Assembly: GCF_900102185.1 (NCBI RefSeq)
Contig: NZ_LT629690.1
Location: forward strand, 3,596,001 to 3,660,000
Reading direction: 5' to 3'
Length of the DNA: 64,000 nucleotides
Source of the DNA: Terriglobus roseus
Lineage (GTDB): Bacteria > Acidobacteriota > Terriglobia > Terriglobales > Acidobacteriaceae
Below the pieces are notes generated by a model, which saw only the letters and a program-made list of their open reading frames with translations, made no database searches and was not told where the DNA came from. Shown here in pieces: positions 8,610 to 17,939 of the stretch. The number at the start of each line of letters is the position of its first letter. Position 1 is the stretch's first letter. Position numbers and translations under genes: made by a program.

Positions 8610-9842
8610 CTAGGCGATCGCTATTCTTCGATAGAGTCTGAAAAACTGTCGTGCCGTTTCTTCAATTGAATAGTTCTCCAGTACCTTTGCACCACGAGCG
8701 GAGAGTTTTTCGCGCAGTTCGGGTGAAGCCAATATCTTCTCCATGGCATCAGCCAACTCCTCGGGCGAGTTCGGAGGGAAGAGCAGGGCTGCATCGCCAG
8801 TGACTTCAGATAGGACCGTCGCGTTGGAACTGATTACGGGCAAGCCAGCTCGGAATGCCTCCAGGATAGGGAGTCCAAGACCTTCGAAATGGCTGGGAAA
8901 AAGCAGCGCTGTCGCGAGATGGAATAGCACCTGTATCTGGCTCGATGTTGTGAAGCCCAGAAAACTAACCTTATCCGCAACTCCAAGCTCTTGGGCCAGT
9001 GCCTCCACCGTCTTTTGATACTCCGCGGGCTTGCCCGTGAACACTACATGTGGAGCCGGGCCTTTTCGAGTCTTCAGCAGAGCCAACGCACGGAGAATGA
9101 CAGCATGGTTTTTGTGAGGCCAGCAGATGGCGGGATAAAGAAAGAATTGCTCTGGCAGTACCAAATCTTGGCGCACACCCTCAATATCTTCCGCTGAAGG
9201 CTGGCTATATGCCTCAAAGGCGGTTCCCCAGCGAATGACGACGACCTTATTTGGATCGAGACCGTATTGCGTGACGACGTCTTGTTTCGTCCACTCCGTT
9301 TGTACACAAACAAAACGGGCCCGTTCACAAAATGCTGGATATTGCGTCTCTCGGACGCGATAGTCCTGAGGTGAGAAGAACTTTGGATAATGGCGGTGTT
9401 GCAAGTCCCAAGGCTGGTAGATTGTCGGCAGGTCGGTCGTGTATCCGACCTGCGATGGGAAGTGAACCAAATCACAACCCAGCCGTTCTGCTGTGCCGTC
9501 AGAAGCGGGAATCCTCGCGCTGACTGGCCGCAACTTTGTATAAAGCCACTGCAGGAAGGAGATGTTGCGTAACGCAGCCTTCCATCGTGATTTGGCTGAA
9601 AGCGCCGGTTTCGGAATGCCCACCAGAGAACAGTTTCCAGATACGTACGGACGAAAGAAATCTAGGTGTGTGTCCCAAACAAGTAGAACGTATTCCTGTT
9701 CCTTTTGTTCGAGTTGGCTGAGGCCATGCAATAGTGCTAGAACTGCCGTACCTACACCCTGTCGCGGCTCTTCCACACGAAACTCAATGGCGACTTTCAA
9801 CTTGCGTGATTGCAATACTTCGTCCTTGGGTGCCTTGTTCAA
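8610..9842 (-). CDS. Glycosyltransferase family 4 (GT-B fold)
   Basis: Predicted retaining glycosyltransferase of 410 residues. The donor-binding half shows PAICWPHKNH, VSFLGFT and the motif EGLGLPILEAFRAGLP near residue 325, followed by DAALLFPPNSPEEL. The N-terminal half starts with a GVGTAVLALLHGL glycine-rich loop. The start is uncertain: the frame opens with a TTG at 9842 and no ATG is available before the fold begins. It lies upstream of gmd on the same strand with a 182-base gap. Confidence 0.85.
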   Translation of the reverse strand: MNKAPKDEVLQSRKLKVAIEFRVEEPRQGVGTAVLALLHGLSQLEQKEQEYVLLVWDTHLDFFRPYVSGNCSLVGIPKPALSAKSRWKAALRNISFLQWLYTKLRPVSARIPASDGTAERLGCDLVHFPSQVGYTTDLPTIYQPWDLQHRHYPKFFSPQDYRVRETQYPAFCERARFVCVQTEWTKQDVVTQYGLDPNKVVVIRWGTAFEAYSQPSAEDIEGVRQDLVLPEQFFLYPAICWPHKNHAVILRALALLKTRKGPAPHVVFTGKPAEYQKTVEALAQELGVADKVSFLGFTTSSQIQVLFHLATALLFPSHFEGLGLPILEAFRAGLPVISSNATVLSEVTGDAALLFPPNSPEELADAMEKILASPELREKLSARGAKVLENYSIEETARQFFRLYRRIAIA

Positions 9843-10142
9843 GCGTAACGTGCAGCCGGCCTAATTCAAACAATTAGACCTCTTTAGTAGAAATGGCCGT
9901 GACCGGAAAATCCACGGCGCACTTGCACGATCATTTCCCGCCGTCACAACGTGACGCTGCTATGGTGCACAAGAAGGCCTTCCTCAAAGCGCAGTTGGGA
10001 TGTGGCACCAACTTGCTGCGAGTTTGATCAAGCATGTCGGCCGTCCGTCAATTATCTCGCTGATTGTAGATGAATGGTATCCAGAGGGAAAAGCCAACTG
10101 CTTCATCAGCTGAAGCGCTGAAGAAACGTCTATCCTGTAGAA
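9843..10142. other. Divergent promoter region, no gene seen
   Basis: This 300-base gap separates a minus-strand GT4 gene from a plus-strand Wzi-like gene and so should carry both promoters. Two short inverted repeats are visible: CTAATT/AATTAG near 9861-9877 and GTCAC/GTGAC near 9954-9966. Neither is long enough for a firm call. Confidence 0.4.
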
Positions 10143-11984
10143 ATGCTAATGAGGCCTCGCACCTTCAGTCTCTGCCTGCGTATCGCGTGCTGGCTGATGG
10201 CCCTTTCATGTTCCGCGGCTCTAGCCCAGCTCCCTGACGCTCCTTCGCCTCTGAAGGCCCCCTATTTAAATACTTTCTCTCTCGCAGTCCCAACCGCGCC
10301 AATAAGCGTGGATCCCAAACCTATCGAGCAGCCCCAAACACCTCCTGTCTCGCTCGATGATGACCGAACTGGATCCACCCTCGTCCCCATGGATAGCTGG
10401 GTATACCCGGCACTGGAGAGGCTGGCCGCGATGGGGCTTATACCTTCGCAGCAGGTTGCTATTCGTCCTTGGACTCGGCAAGAGTGCAGGAGACAGGTAC
10501 GAGAAGCGGAGGACTCTTTACATGGATTCGGCAACTTGGACAATCCAGTCGCAAAAGTTGTTACTACCGAAGCGGAATCGATGTTGCCGGACTTGGAGTA
10601 CTACCTGCGTGAACCGGAACTGCAATCCAAGGTCGTACTGGAATCTATCTACGCCCGCTACGGCTCCATCATGGGCCCTGCCCTCACCGATAGTTTTCAC
10701 ATAGGCCAGACCTGGTGGAATGATTTTGGTCGACCCCTCGGACGCGGGGGAAGCCTGATTGCTGGCTACGCCCTGCGCGCAACCTCAGGTCGCTACTTCT
10801 TTTATAGTCGGCAGGAGTTACAGACCCATCCTGGACTCCCGGCTGTATCACAATCCCTTGCCGACTATTACAAGCAGATAGACAATGACACCTTCTCCGG
10901 CCCGGCTCCTCCGAACTTCAATCTTGCTTCCCCCCCAATTTCTGCGTACGTGCGCCAGCGACCGATTGATCTTTACGCGGGGATGGCCTTCGCAGGCTAC
11001 AGTCTCTCTTTCGGCAAGCAGGAAATTTACTGGGGACCCAACACTATGGGGCCGCTCTCGTTTTCCAGCAACGCGGAACCGACCTATAACCTGCGTCTCA
11101 CTTCAAATCGCCCACACGACTTGCCGTTCATCCCATCGCTCGGAACATACAGCGTGGATCTTGTCTTTGGAAAGCTTTCTGGGCATCGCTACCCGGCACG
11201 TCCCTACTTCAATGGACAAAAAATTAACTTCAACCTGGGTCGAAACCTCGAGATCAGCTTTACTCGTTGGTCTATTTTGTGGGGCGTTGGCCACCCCATG
11301 ACGTTGCGTTCGCTCAAGGACAATTTCTTCAGCAGCAATTCCACCGGTAGTAACTTTGGGTATGGCGATCGTGAGGATCCGGGAGATCGAAAAAGCGCGT
11401 TTGACTTCCGTCTGCACGTGCCGGGCTTAAGCAACTTGGTGACTATTTACAGCGATTCCTACGCCGACGATGACCTGAATCCGCTGGATGCTCCGCGCCG
11501 AAACGTGTGGGCGCCTGGTATCTACGTTGCTCGCTTGCCCGGCATGTCTCACATGGATTTTCGCTTCGAGGTGACATCCACCGAAGAACTCTCGCAGGAC
11601 GAGGGCAATCACCGCATCTACATCAACAACCAGTATCGTGATGGCAACACCAATAAAAGCTTCCTCCTCGGGAATGTTACTGGCAGAGATGCGCGCGCCT
11701 ACGAGGGCCGCCTGGGGTATTGGGTTTCCGCTAGAACTCGCGTAGAGGGAGGATATCGCCAAGAAAAGATCAGCCCATTGCACCTGACCAATGGTGGCAC
11801 GGTTTCTGATGGCTTTGTCCGGGCAAACTATGCGATCGGAAAGGACTGGAACGTCGAACTATTCTCACAGATCGAACGCTTTCTAATCCCCGTACTCGGA
11901 CCTGAACGCCAAACTAATGGCAGTGTACGGCTACAAATTACTTGGGATCCGAACAAGGTGATCGGCCATCTCCGTTCTAGATAG
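10143..11984 (+). CDS. Capsule assembly Wzi family protein
   Basis: Predicted outer-membrane beta-barrel that anchors or assembles surface polysaccharide. The 613-residue protein begins with a signal peptide (CLRIACWLMALSCSAALAQ, cleavage near residue 29) and a Pro-rich linker. It then has a helical segment with the phrase MDSWVYPALERLAAMGLIP typical of this Acidobacteriota group, followed by alternating aromatic beta strands to an arginine-terminated C-end. The stretch FGKQEIYWGPNTMGPLSFSS resembles the Wzi core. ATGs at 10143 and 10149 are both possible starts. E. coli Wzi is smaller (about 480 residues), so the N-terminal part is an addition. Confidence 0.8.
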   Translation: MLMRPRTFSLCLRIACWLMALSCSAALAQLPDAPSPLKAPYLNTFSLAVPTAPISVDPKPIEQPQTPPVSLDDDRTGSTLVPMDSWVYPALERLAAMGLIPSQQVAIRPWTRQECRRQVREAEDSLHGFGNLDNPVAKVVTTEAESMLPDLEYYLREPELQSKVVLESIYARYGSIMGPALTDSFHIGQTWWNDFGRPLGRGGSLIAGYALRATSGRYFFYSRQELQTHPGLPAVSQSLADYYKQIDNDTFSGPAPPNFNLASPPISAYVRQRPIDLYAGMAFAGYSLSFGKQEIYWGPNTMGPLSFSSNAEPTYNLRLTSNRPHDLPFIPSLGTYSVDLVFGKLSGHRYPARPYFNGQKINFNLGRNLEISFTRWSILWGVGHPMTLRSLKDNFFSSNSTGSNFGYGDREDPGDRKSAFDFRLHVPGLSNLVTIYSDSYADDDLNPLDAPRRNVWAPGIYVARLPGMSHMDFRFEVTSTEELSQDEGNHRIYINNQYRDGNTNKSFLLGNVTGRDARAYEGRLGYWVSARTRVEGGYRQEKISPLHLTNGGTVSDGFVRANYAIGKDWNVELFSQIERFLIPVLGPERQTNGSVRLQITWDPNKVIGHLRSR

Positions 11985-12310
11985 AGGTTCGCGAGGGCAG
12001 TCCATAAAGAGCGAACGCAACAAAACACGATTGTTGAAACTATGCCTATCAATGTAGGAAATCTCGAAGGGGGACGTGTCGTTCCGCGAAAGCATTCTTT
12101 CATTACAATGAGCCTGCATGCTTGAGAACGATTCTTTGGAGAAGAACCTTCAACAACTTCCAAGAATGCAAGTAGCGAAGTTTCATCCGATGAGAAATAC
12201 AGCAAAACTTCCTTCTATTTGCCCACGTAGTTAAAAACTGCACGAAACTTCGTGCTGAAGATCGGGGTCTGAGTTGTTGTGAAACAGCATTAAGAGTGGA
12301 GACGGCAATA
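11985..12310. other. Intergenic stretch, no gene seen
   Basis: About 325 bases between the Wzi-like gene and the next glycosyltransferase. Frames open on the minus strand show no family similarity or ribosome site. I see no clear terminator or operator. Confidence 0.4.
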
Positions 12311-13378
12311 GTGGCATCGCACACATCATCTTCTTGGAAGTCGCTCGATGCCCTTCTCAAGGAAGAGCAGGAAAAGAATCTGGCCTCACCACTATCAGAG
12401 GATCAAGCATTGGAAACGTTTGCCACTGCCATGGACAGTGAACACATCCGACCCCATCGGCTTCATTTGCAAGACGTTGCCGTGATTATCCCGACCTATA
12501 ACGCCGGCGCCGACTTCGAGCTCTTGAGGGACTCCCTCATCGCGTCTGGTCTGGAAGCGCGTCAGGTTCTAGTTCTGGACTCCGAATCGAAAGATAAGAC
12601 GCGTGAAATCGCCACTGCGGCAGGATTCCGAGTAGAGAGCATTTCCCCACGTAACTTCCGTCATGGAAAGAGCCGGCAATTCGCTACAAGCTTCGTCCCT
12701 CAGGCCAAGATTTTGGTCTTCATGACACAAGACGCCATGCTTGCCAATGTGGATGCCATTCGTAACCTTGTCAGCAGCTTCGATGATCCCGCAGTGGGTG
12801 CAGCCTTCGGGCGCCAGCTTCCCCGTGAGGTGGCAGGTGCGATCGAGCGCCACGGTCGCTTGTTCAACTACCCAGACGTATCCTATGTCCATGTGTACGA
12901 AGACCGTAAACGAGTTGGCTTTCGCGCAATATTCTTCTCGAATAGCTTCTCCGCGTACCGGCGAGATGCCTTTGACGCCGCTGGCGGATTCGACCCAGAA
13001 GTGATCATTGGTGAAGACTCAACGATGGCGGCCAAGATGCAGGCAAACGGATGGAAAACTGTCTATTGCAGCGAGGCAAAGGTCGTTCATTCGCACAACT
13101 TCAACTTCTCTCAGACAGTATCCCGCTACTTCGACACAGGGGTATATCACGCCCGTAAGCCTGAACTAATGGAGACATATGGTGGAGCAGGTGGTGAAGG
13201 CCGCAAATTTGTGATTTCGGAATTCAACTATCTGCGCAAACACGATCCGCTGGCCATACCGCGAGCGGCAATGCTCACCGTGGCTAAGTACTTAGGGTAC
13301 AAACTGGGCCGGATGGAAGCTCATCTACCCTTGTCCCTCAAGCTCAAGCTGACAGGCCAACGCTCCTATTGGACTTAA
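12311..13378 (+). CDS. Glycosyltransferase family 2, rhamnosyltransferase-like
   Basis: Predicted GT-A glycosyltransferase of about 355 residues. It carries VAVIIPTYNAG, VLVLDSESKDKT, the metal region FMTQDA, and a later acidic GEDSTMAAKM that suits the catalytic base. The end includes a conserved VHSHNFNFSQTVSRYFDTG segment. The GTG at 12311 has GGAG nine bases upstream; a GTG at 12296 is the alternative. It converges with the molybdenum-cofactor operon and ends the polysaccharide region. Donor is probably dTDP-rhamnose-like but unproven. Confidence 0.85.
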   Translation: MASHTSSSWKSLDALLKEEQEKNLASPLSEDQALETFATAMDSEHIRPHRLHLQDVAVIIPTYNAGADFELLRDSLIASGLEARQVLVLDSESKDKTREIATAAGFRVESISPRNFRHGKSRQFATSFVPQAKILVFMTQDAMLANVDAIRNLVSSFDDPAVGAAFGRQLPREVAGAIERHGRLFNYPDVSYVHVYEDRKRVGFRAIFFSNSFSAYRRDAFDAAGGFDPEVIIGEDSTMAAKMQANGWKTVYCSEAKVVHSHNFNFSQTVSRYFDTGVYHARKPELMETYGGAGGEGRKFVISEFNYLRKHDPLAIPRAAMLTVAKYLGYKLGRMEAHLPLSLKLKLTGQRSYWT

Positions 13379-13405
13379 TTGGTCGCTCTTAGATAAGGCA
13401 ACCTC

Positions 13406-13900
13406 TTACTCCTCAGAACGTACGTAGTCTCCGCTCTTGCCGCCTTTTTTGCTTAGCAGGACGACTTCTCGGATGCGGATTCCCTTATCCAGCGCCTTTG
13501 TCATGTCGTAGACGGTGAGTGCCGCGACGGCCGCAGCGGTCATCGCCTCCATCTCCACTCCGGTTCCGGCGACTGTTGCCGCGGTGGCACGAATGCGGAC
13601 ACCTCCACCTGTCTTCAACAATGCCGCGGGATGCACGATGGTCGCCTCAACGTCCACAAAGGACAGCGGTAGCGGGTGGCACATGGGAATCAGGTCTGCA
13701 GTCTTTTTGGCGGCGGTAATTCCCGCAAAGCGCGCTACTTCCAGAGGATTGCCTTTAGGGTTCTGTGGCAGCGCATCAAGGACATCCGCGTTCAACTCCA
13801 CGAATGCTTCGGCTACCGCTTCACGGCGCGTTGGCTTCTTGTCGCTCACGTCCACCATGTGCGCTTCGCCAGCTTCGTTGTAGTGCGATAGCTTGCTCAC
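13406..13900 (-). CDS. moaC: Cyclic pyranopterin monophosphate synthase
   Basis: MoaC converts the MoaA product to cyclic pyranopterin monophosphate in molybdenum-cofactor synthesis. The 164-residue protein has MVDVSDK near the start, PMCHPLPL, TGVEMEAMTA and YDMTKALDKG, and ends in GGKSGDYVR, all conserved in the family. The GTG at 13900 is chosen because it overlaps the TGA of the upstream small gene as GTGA and has GGAG seven bases before it; longer starts give no family match. It is the last gene of the nine-gene run. Confidence 0.95.
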   Translation of the reverse strand: MSKLSHYNEAGEAHMVDVSDKKPTRREAVAEAFVELNADVLDALPQNPKGNPLEVARFAGITAAKKTADLIPMCHPLPLSFVDVEATIVHPAALLKTGGGVRIRATAATVAGTGVEMEAMTAAAVAALTVYDMTKALDKGIRIREVVLLSKKGGKSGDYVRSEE

Positions 13901-14094
13901 AAGTCTTCTCCGCGGCTCAGCATTAATCCCACAATCAGCACACCCGCGTCCAGCGCCAGCCATTTCAACAGTTGCTTCTGTTCGAGGTGGATTAGGAAGT
14001 AGTGGCTCTCCACGATCAGCCCGGCTACCGCCAACGCGGGCAGAATCACAGCTGCACCAATTAATAGTTTGCCCAGGCGCGCGGTCTTGGTCAT
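13897..14094 (-). CDS. Small two-helix membrane protein between moeA and moaC
   Basis: A 65-residue protein with two hydrophobic segments, LGKLLIGAAVILPALAVAGLI (about 7-26) and WLALDAGVLIVGLML (about 45-59), joined by a charged loop. I do not recognise the family. Its reality is supported by context: it starts 10 bases after the moeA stop and its TGA overlaps the moaC GTG start, so moaC is probably translationally coupled to it. Function unknown; any role in cofactor synthesis is a guess from position. Confidence 0.7.
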   Translation of the reverse strand: MTKTARLGKLLIGAAVILPALAVAGLIVESHYFLIHLEQKQLLKWLALDAGVLIVGLMLSRGEDL

Positions 14095-14104
14095 GTGTAA
14101 GAGC

Positions 14105-15328
14105 CTACCGCAGCAGCACCGTCACCGTGGTTCCGGCTGCAACGGAATCGACATCCGAAGGCACAACAATATAGCAATCAGCGCGAGCATTGGAAGCCAG
14201 ATCACCAGATCCATGCCATTCCACCGGATTAACAGTCACGGCATGAAGAGAGGAAGAGAGCTTTGCGGGGACAAACCGCGTCAATCCAGAACGCACCTTC
14301 ATTATGGATGCCAGCGTCCCCTGTACGAATCGCGGTTGTGGCAAGGACTCGCCACCCAAAGCCTGCAACATCGGCATGGCGAACAACAGCGCCGTTACCT
14401 GCGTGGACACCGGATTACCGGGCAAACCGAAGATCCACTGCTCTGCGTGTGTTTGGGTCGCAGGCAGACGCCCGAAGACAACTGGCTTGCCGGGCTGTAT
14501 GAGAACGCCGGTGAAGAAGAACTCCGCGCCAAGCGAGAGAAGAACATCCTCTACCAGATCATATTTACCCGCGGACACCCCGCCACTCAGCAGCAACATG
14601 TCGGCGTCTCGCGCGACACTAATACGCTCAAGAAGCGATTCTCGAGTATCAGACGCAGGCGGCAACAGACGCGGCACACCGCCATGCTCCCGCACGATCG
14701 CCGCCAGCGCATGAGAGTTGCTGTTGCGTATCTGGTGCGACGCCGGAGTTTGGTCTACCGCCACCAGTTCATCCCCCGTCGCTAATACCGCAGCGACAGG
14801 CTGCACATAGACATCCAATCCCGCGGCTCCGACGGAGGCTGCAAGGGCAATTTCAGCGGCGGCTAGGCGGACGCCCGCATGCAGCAGAACATCGCCTGCG
14901 CGAGCTTCTTGCCCACGCGGAACCACGTTGTCACCAGCGCTCGGCAAGTGACGGTCAGAGATGCTCACCGTTGTAGCCGTAGCCTCCACATGCTCCAGCA
15001 TCACAACGGCGTCCGCCCCATCCGGAACCGGAGCGCCTGTCATCACCTCGATCGTTTCTTCCTGAGCCAGAGAGGCACCGGTCCACACCTCACCCGCACG
15101 AACAGAACCAATAAGTTTTCGCACGCCGTGATCCACTGCACGCACGGCGTAGCCATCGCGAGTTGATCGTGGAAAGGGTGGTTGATCACGGTCAGCATAA
15201 ACGGACTGCGCGAGAACGCGTCCGAGTGCCTGCTCCAGTGGCACTCGCTCCGTGCAGGTACGCGGGAACAGTGCGGCAATATGAGCGGCGACGAGATCGA
15301 GTGCTTCCTGGCAGGTGATCAACGCCAT
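14105..15328 (-). CDS. moeA: Molybdopterin molybdenumtransferase
   Basis: MoeA inserts molybdate into adenylated molybdopterin. The 407-residue protein shows the N-terminal TRDGYAVRA, TGAPVPDGADAVVML, ATGDEL, the MPT-binding SGGVSAGKYDLV and GLPGNPVST, then the C-terminal barrel domain. The start at 15328 (MALITCQEAL) has GAGG eight bases upstream; an earlier start would overlap hemG. It begins 10 bases after the hemG stop, linking heme and molybdenum-cofactor genes. Confidence 0.95.
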   Translation of the reverse strand: MALITCQEALDLVAAHIAALFPRTCTERVPLEQALGRVLAQSVYADRDQPPFPRSTRDGYAVRAVDHGVRKLIGSVRAGEVWTGASLAQEETIEVMTGAPVPDGADAVVMLEHVEATATTVSISDRHLPSAGDNVVPRGQEARAGDVLLHAGVRLAAAEIALAASVGAAGLDVYVQPVAAVLATGDELVAVDQTPASHQIRNSNSHALAAIVREHGGVPRLLPPASDTRESLLERISVARDADMLLLSGGVSAGKYDLVEDVLLSLGAEFFFTGVLIQPGKPVVFGRLPATQTHAEQWIFGLPGNPVSTQVTALLFAMPMLQALGGESLPQPRFVQGTLASIMKVRSGLTRFVPAKLSSSLHAVTVNPVEWHGSGDLASNARADCYIVVPSDVDSVAAGTTVTVLLR

Positions 15329-15338
15329 GTGAGTGTCC

Positions 15339-16703
15339 TCAGGATGCCAACAGTTCGCGTGCGGCGGCTCGACCATCGCGGATTAGATCCGGCAGTCCCA
15401 CACCACGATATCCGTTACCCAGCAAATGCAGCGCACCCAGCATATTCACGCGCTCCTGCAATTCTGACATGCGCTCACCGTGCCCTACGCCGTACTGCGG
15501 CAACGAAGACGGCAACCGACGCGCGAATGCGATGGCAGAGTGTGGAAGCGGTCCCAGCACCTTCTCCATCTCGCAAGTCGCAGCCGCGATGATCGTTTCA
15601 TCGCTTTCCTGCTGCAGCGCTTCTGCCTCTTCGCCACCAAAGAAAGCACGCAGACTCTTGCCGCCTTCCGGCACGCGATGGGTGTACTTCTGATCAGAAA
15701 ACGTTGCAGCCAGCAACCTGCATGATTCGCCCTCCGGCGACAGGAATCCGAACCCTTTAGGAGTGACAGGTGCGGTCCCCGGAAGATAACCAAACCCAAC
15801 AATGACTGCGGAACTCGTCGGCTGCACAATCAGTTCCACCATGCGCGCATCCGTCTTTGCAAGAAGCCGCGCCGCGTGATGAACCGGCAATGCCATCATC
15901 AGGTGATCAAACGGCTCACCGTCAATCGACCACCCATTCCTGGTGCGCTCAATTTGCTCTACTTCTGCATTCATGCGGATGGAAGCATCAGACAACGTCG
16001 CAGCCATGCGTTCCACCAGCGTTCCTGTTCCCGTCTTGAGCGAAGTAAAGACAGGTGAAGCAGGCCGATCCCCACGTTGTGCCTTCTTCGCAGCAAGTCC
16101 GCGGATCAACGATCCATACTCGCGCTCCATCTGCACAAACGCGGGCATCACCGCACGCACGCTGAGTTGATGCACATCGCCACCGAAGACACCGCCAAGC
16201 AATGGCGCTCCGATCACACGTAATACCTCTTCTCCAAAGTGCCGCTCGATGAAGCTGGCAACAGACTCATCTTGTGTCGGTGCTGCAGCTTTTAACTCAT
16301 CCGCACGCTGCTCTTCTGCAATGTATGCGTTGCGCGCACCCTCGCTGAACAACGGCGAATGCAGAATCGTATCCACATTTTCGGGAACCATCATGCGCAT
16401 GTTGTCTGGCATGGGTAGCAACTTGCCTTGCTGCAACACCCACGTAACGCGTTCGTGGTCGTTGGATGTGATGAGCTCGTCTTCCAGGCCAAGTTCGATC
16501 GCAAGTTCGCGCGCCCATGGCTTCTCCGTGACCCAACCATCAGGGCCACGCTCAATCACGAAGCCATCCTGCCGCAGCGTGTCTACGATGCCACCCAGGC
16601 GATTACTTTGCTCAAAGAGAGTGAAGCTATGGCCATTGCGCTGAAGTTCATAGGCAGCCGATAGGCCCGCCAAGCCTCCGCCAACAATGGCAATGCGCTT
16701 CAT
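15339..16703 (-). CDS. hemG: Protoporphyrinogen oxidase (FAD-dependent, HemY/HemG type)
   Basis: Oxygen-dependent oxidase that aromatises protoporphyrinogen IX (or coproporphyrinogen III in the alternative route). The 454-residue protein starts with the dinucleotide motif IAIVGGGLAGLSAAYELQ and FEQSNRLGGIVDT, and ends with the FAD-contact region GNGYRGVGLPDLIRDGRAAA. This is the HemY/CgoX flavoprotein family, not the short E. coli HemG. It starts three bases after hemH. No HemQ is seen here, so the classical protoporphyrin route is assumed but not shown. Confidence 0.93.
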   Translation of the reverse strand: MKRIAIVGGGLAGLSAAYELQRNGHSFTLFEQSNRLGGIVDTLRQDGFVIERGPDGWVTEKPWARELAIELGLEDELITSNDHERVTWVLQQGKLLPMPDNMRMMVPENVDTILHSPLFSEGARNAYIAEEQRADELKAAAPTQDESVASFIERHFGEEVLRVIGAPLLGGVFGGDVHQLSVRAVMPAFVQMEREYGSLIRGLAAKKAQRGDRPASPVFTSLKTGTGTLVERMAATLSDASIRMNAEVEQIERTRNGWSIDGEPFDHLMMALPVHHAARLLAKTDARMVELIVQPTSSAVIVGFGYLPGTAPVTPKGFGFLSPEGESCRLLAATFSDQKYTHRVPEGGKSLRAFFGGEEAEALQQESDETIIAAATCEMEKVLGPLPHSAIAFARRLPSSLPQYGVGHGERMSELQERVNMLGALHLLGNGYRGVGLPDLIRDGRAAARELLAS

Positions 16704-16706
16704 GCC

Positions 16707-17939
16707 TTACACCGATGCCTGTTCTTCCACTGGCGCAAGTGTCTGCACAACTTCCGCAGGCTGCGCCGTTGTGTTGAGAGGATGCTGTGGCAAACTGCGT
16801 GTTCCGCGTCGTGTCAGATCAGCCAGCGCGCCGATCAGTGTCGGTGAATCGTTCAGGCTCTCAGGACGCGATAACGTGATACCCAGTTCTGCTGCGGTCT
16901 TCTGGAATGCAATGTCGATGTCGTACAGAATCTCAACGTGATCGCAGAGGAAACCAATGGGATCAAGAATCACGTGTTGATAGCCCCCATCGCGCAGTGC
17001 TTTCAATGTGTCTTCAACACTTGGTCCAATCCACGGACCACCGCTCATGCCCTGTGACTGAAAGCAGAAATACCAGTCGCTCTCGCTGATTTGTTCGCTG
17101 AGCTCTCCCGCTATGAGCGCCGCAGTTGCTTTGCACTCAATCGCGTAGGTGTCGGCTTCCGTAGTGAGCAACATGCCGTGGTGTTCGCTGGGCTTCGACT
17201 GAATGGTGCGACACGGAACAGAATGCGCTGTGAATAGAACAGCCGTTTTCTTGTCCTGCGGTGCGACTTCGAGCGCTTTGCGCAAACGTTCTGTAAAGGC
17301 ACGAATCAGCAGCGAGTGTTCGCTCCAACCGGCAACGAAGTCGATTTCGAATGCGCCGTCGGCCGCCGTTTCCATCGCTCGACGATACAGCCCCACACTG
17401 GTGCGCGAATTCTGTGGCGCAAGACAGATAGCGCGCACTTTCTTCACGCCGTCCTGCTTCATTTGCGCAACGGTATCCGCGATAAACGGCTTCCAGTTGC
17501 GCATGCCAACGTAAACCGGCATGTCCGTACGTTCACGCAACAACTCAGCTTCACGCAGTGTCCACCGCGTCAGATGTGGGCCTTCTGCGGTTGGCTCATC
17601 CTTCAAGCCGATCTCCGCATAACGCTCCTGCAACTCATGCACTACGCGCGGCGGAACACCACGTCCGCCGGTGACCAGCTTCAGATACTCGTCCATCTCA
17701 CCCAGCACATCGGGTGTGCCGTGTGCGAGAAGAACGATGGCATCAAAGTGCTCTGGTTCCGGTTGCGTGACGGCAGGCGCGGCCATGGCTGCGGCAATCT
17801 GATCTGCATTGCTGATCTCATACTGCGCAAGAATGCGCCCTTCCTTCGCTGCCACGGCGGGCGCAGCCATCTGCTCCTGCAGCTTCAACTTCTCGCTGGC
17901 AAGACCGATGAGAAAGAAAGGAAGATCACGCAAGCTCAT
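16707..17939 (-). CDS. hemH: Ferrochelatase with N-terminal extension
   Basis: Inserts ferrous iron into the porphyrin ring. The 410-residue protein has the family start FDAIVLLAHGTPD only at about residue 68. The catalytic histidine lies in LFTAHSVP and the acidic metal-site region in SQGMSGGPWIGPSVEDTL. About 65 extra N-terminal residues carry a leucine/lysine-rich helix and two Ala-Pro-rich AAPAV segments. The ATG at 17939 overlaps the hemE stop as ATGA, so this start is well supported and the extension is real if translated as read. Typical ferrochelatases have about 310-350 residues. Confidence 0.93.
   Translation of the reverse strand: MSLRDLPFFLIGLASEKLKLQEQMAAPAVAAKEGRILAQYEISNADQIAAAMAAPAVTQPEPEHFDAIVLLAHGTPDVLGEMDEYLKLVTGGRGVPPRVVHELQERYAEIGLKDEPTAEGPHLTRWTLREAELLRERTDMPVYVGMRNWKPFIADTVAQMKQDGVKKVRAICLAPQNSRTSVGLYRRAMETAADGAFEIDFVAGWSEHSLLIRAFTERLRKALEVAPQDKKTAVLFTAHSVPCRTIQSKPSEHHGMLLTTEADTYAIECKATAALIAGELSEQISESDWYFCFQSQGMSGGPWIGPSVEDTLKALRDGGYQHVILDPIGFLCDHVEILYDIDIAFQKTAAELGITLSRPESLNDSPTLIGALADLTRRGTRSLPQHPLNTTAQPAEVVQTLAPVEEQASV

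Noticed and set aside
14069-14785. Arg/His-rich plus-strand frame opposite moeA
   Set aside because: Its composition is typical of an antisense shadow and the opposite strand encodes an intact MoeA.
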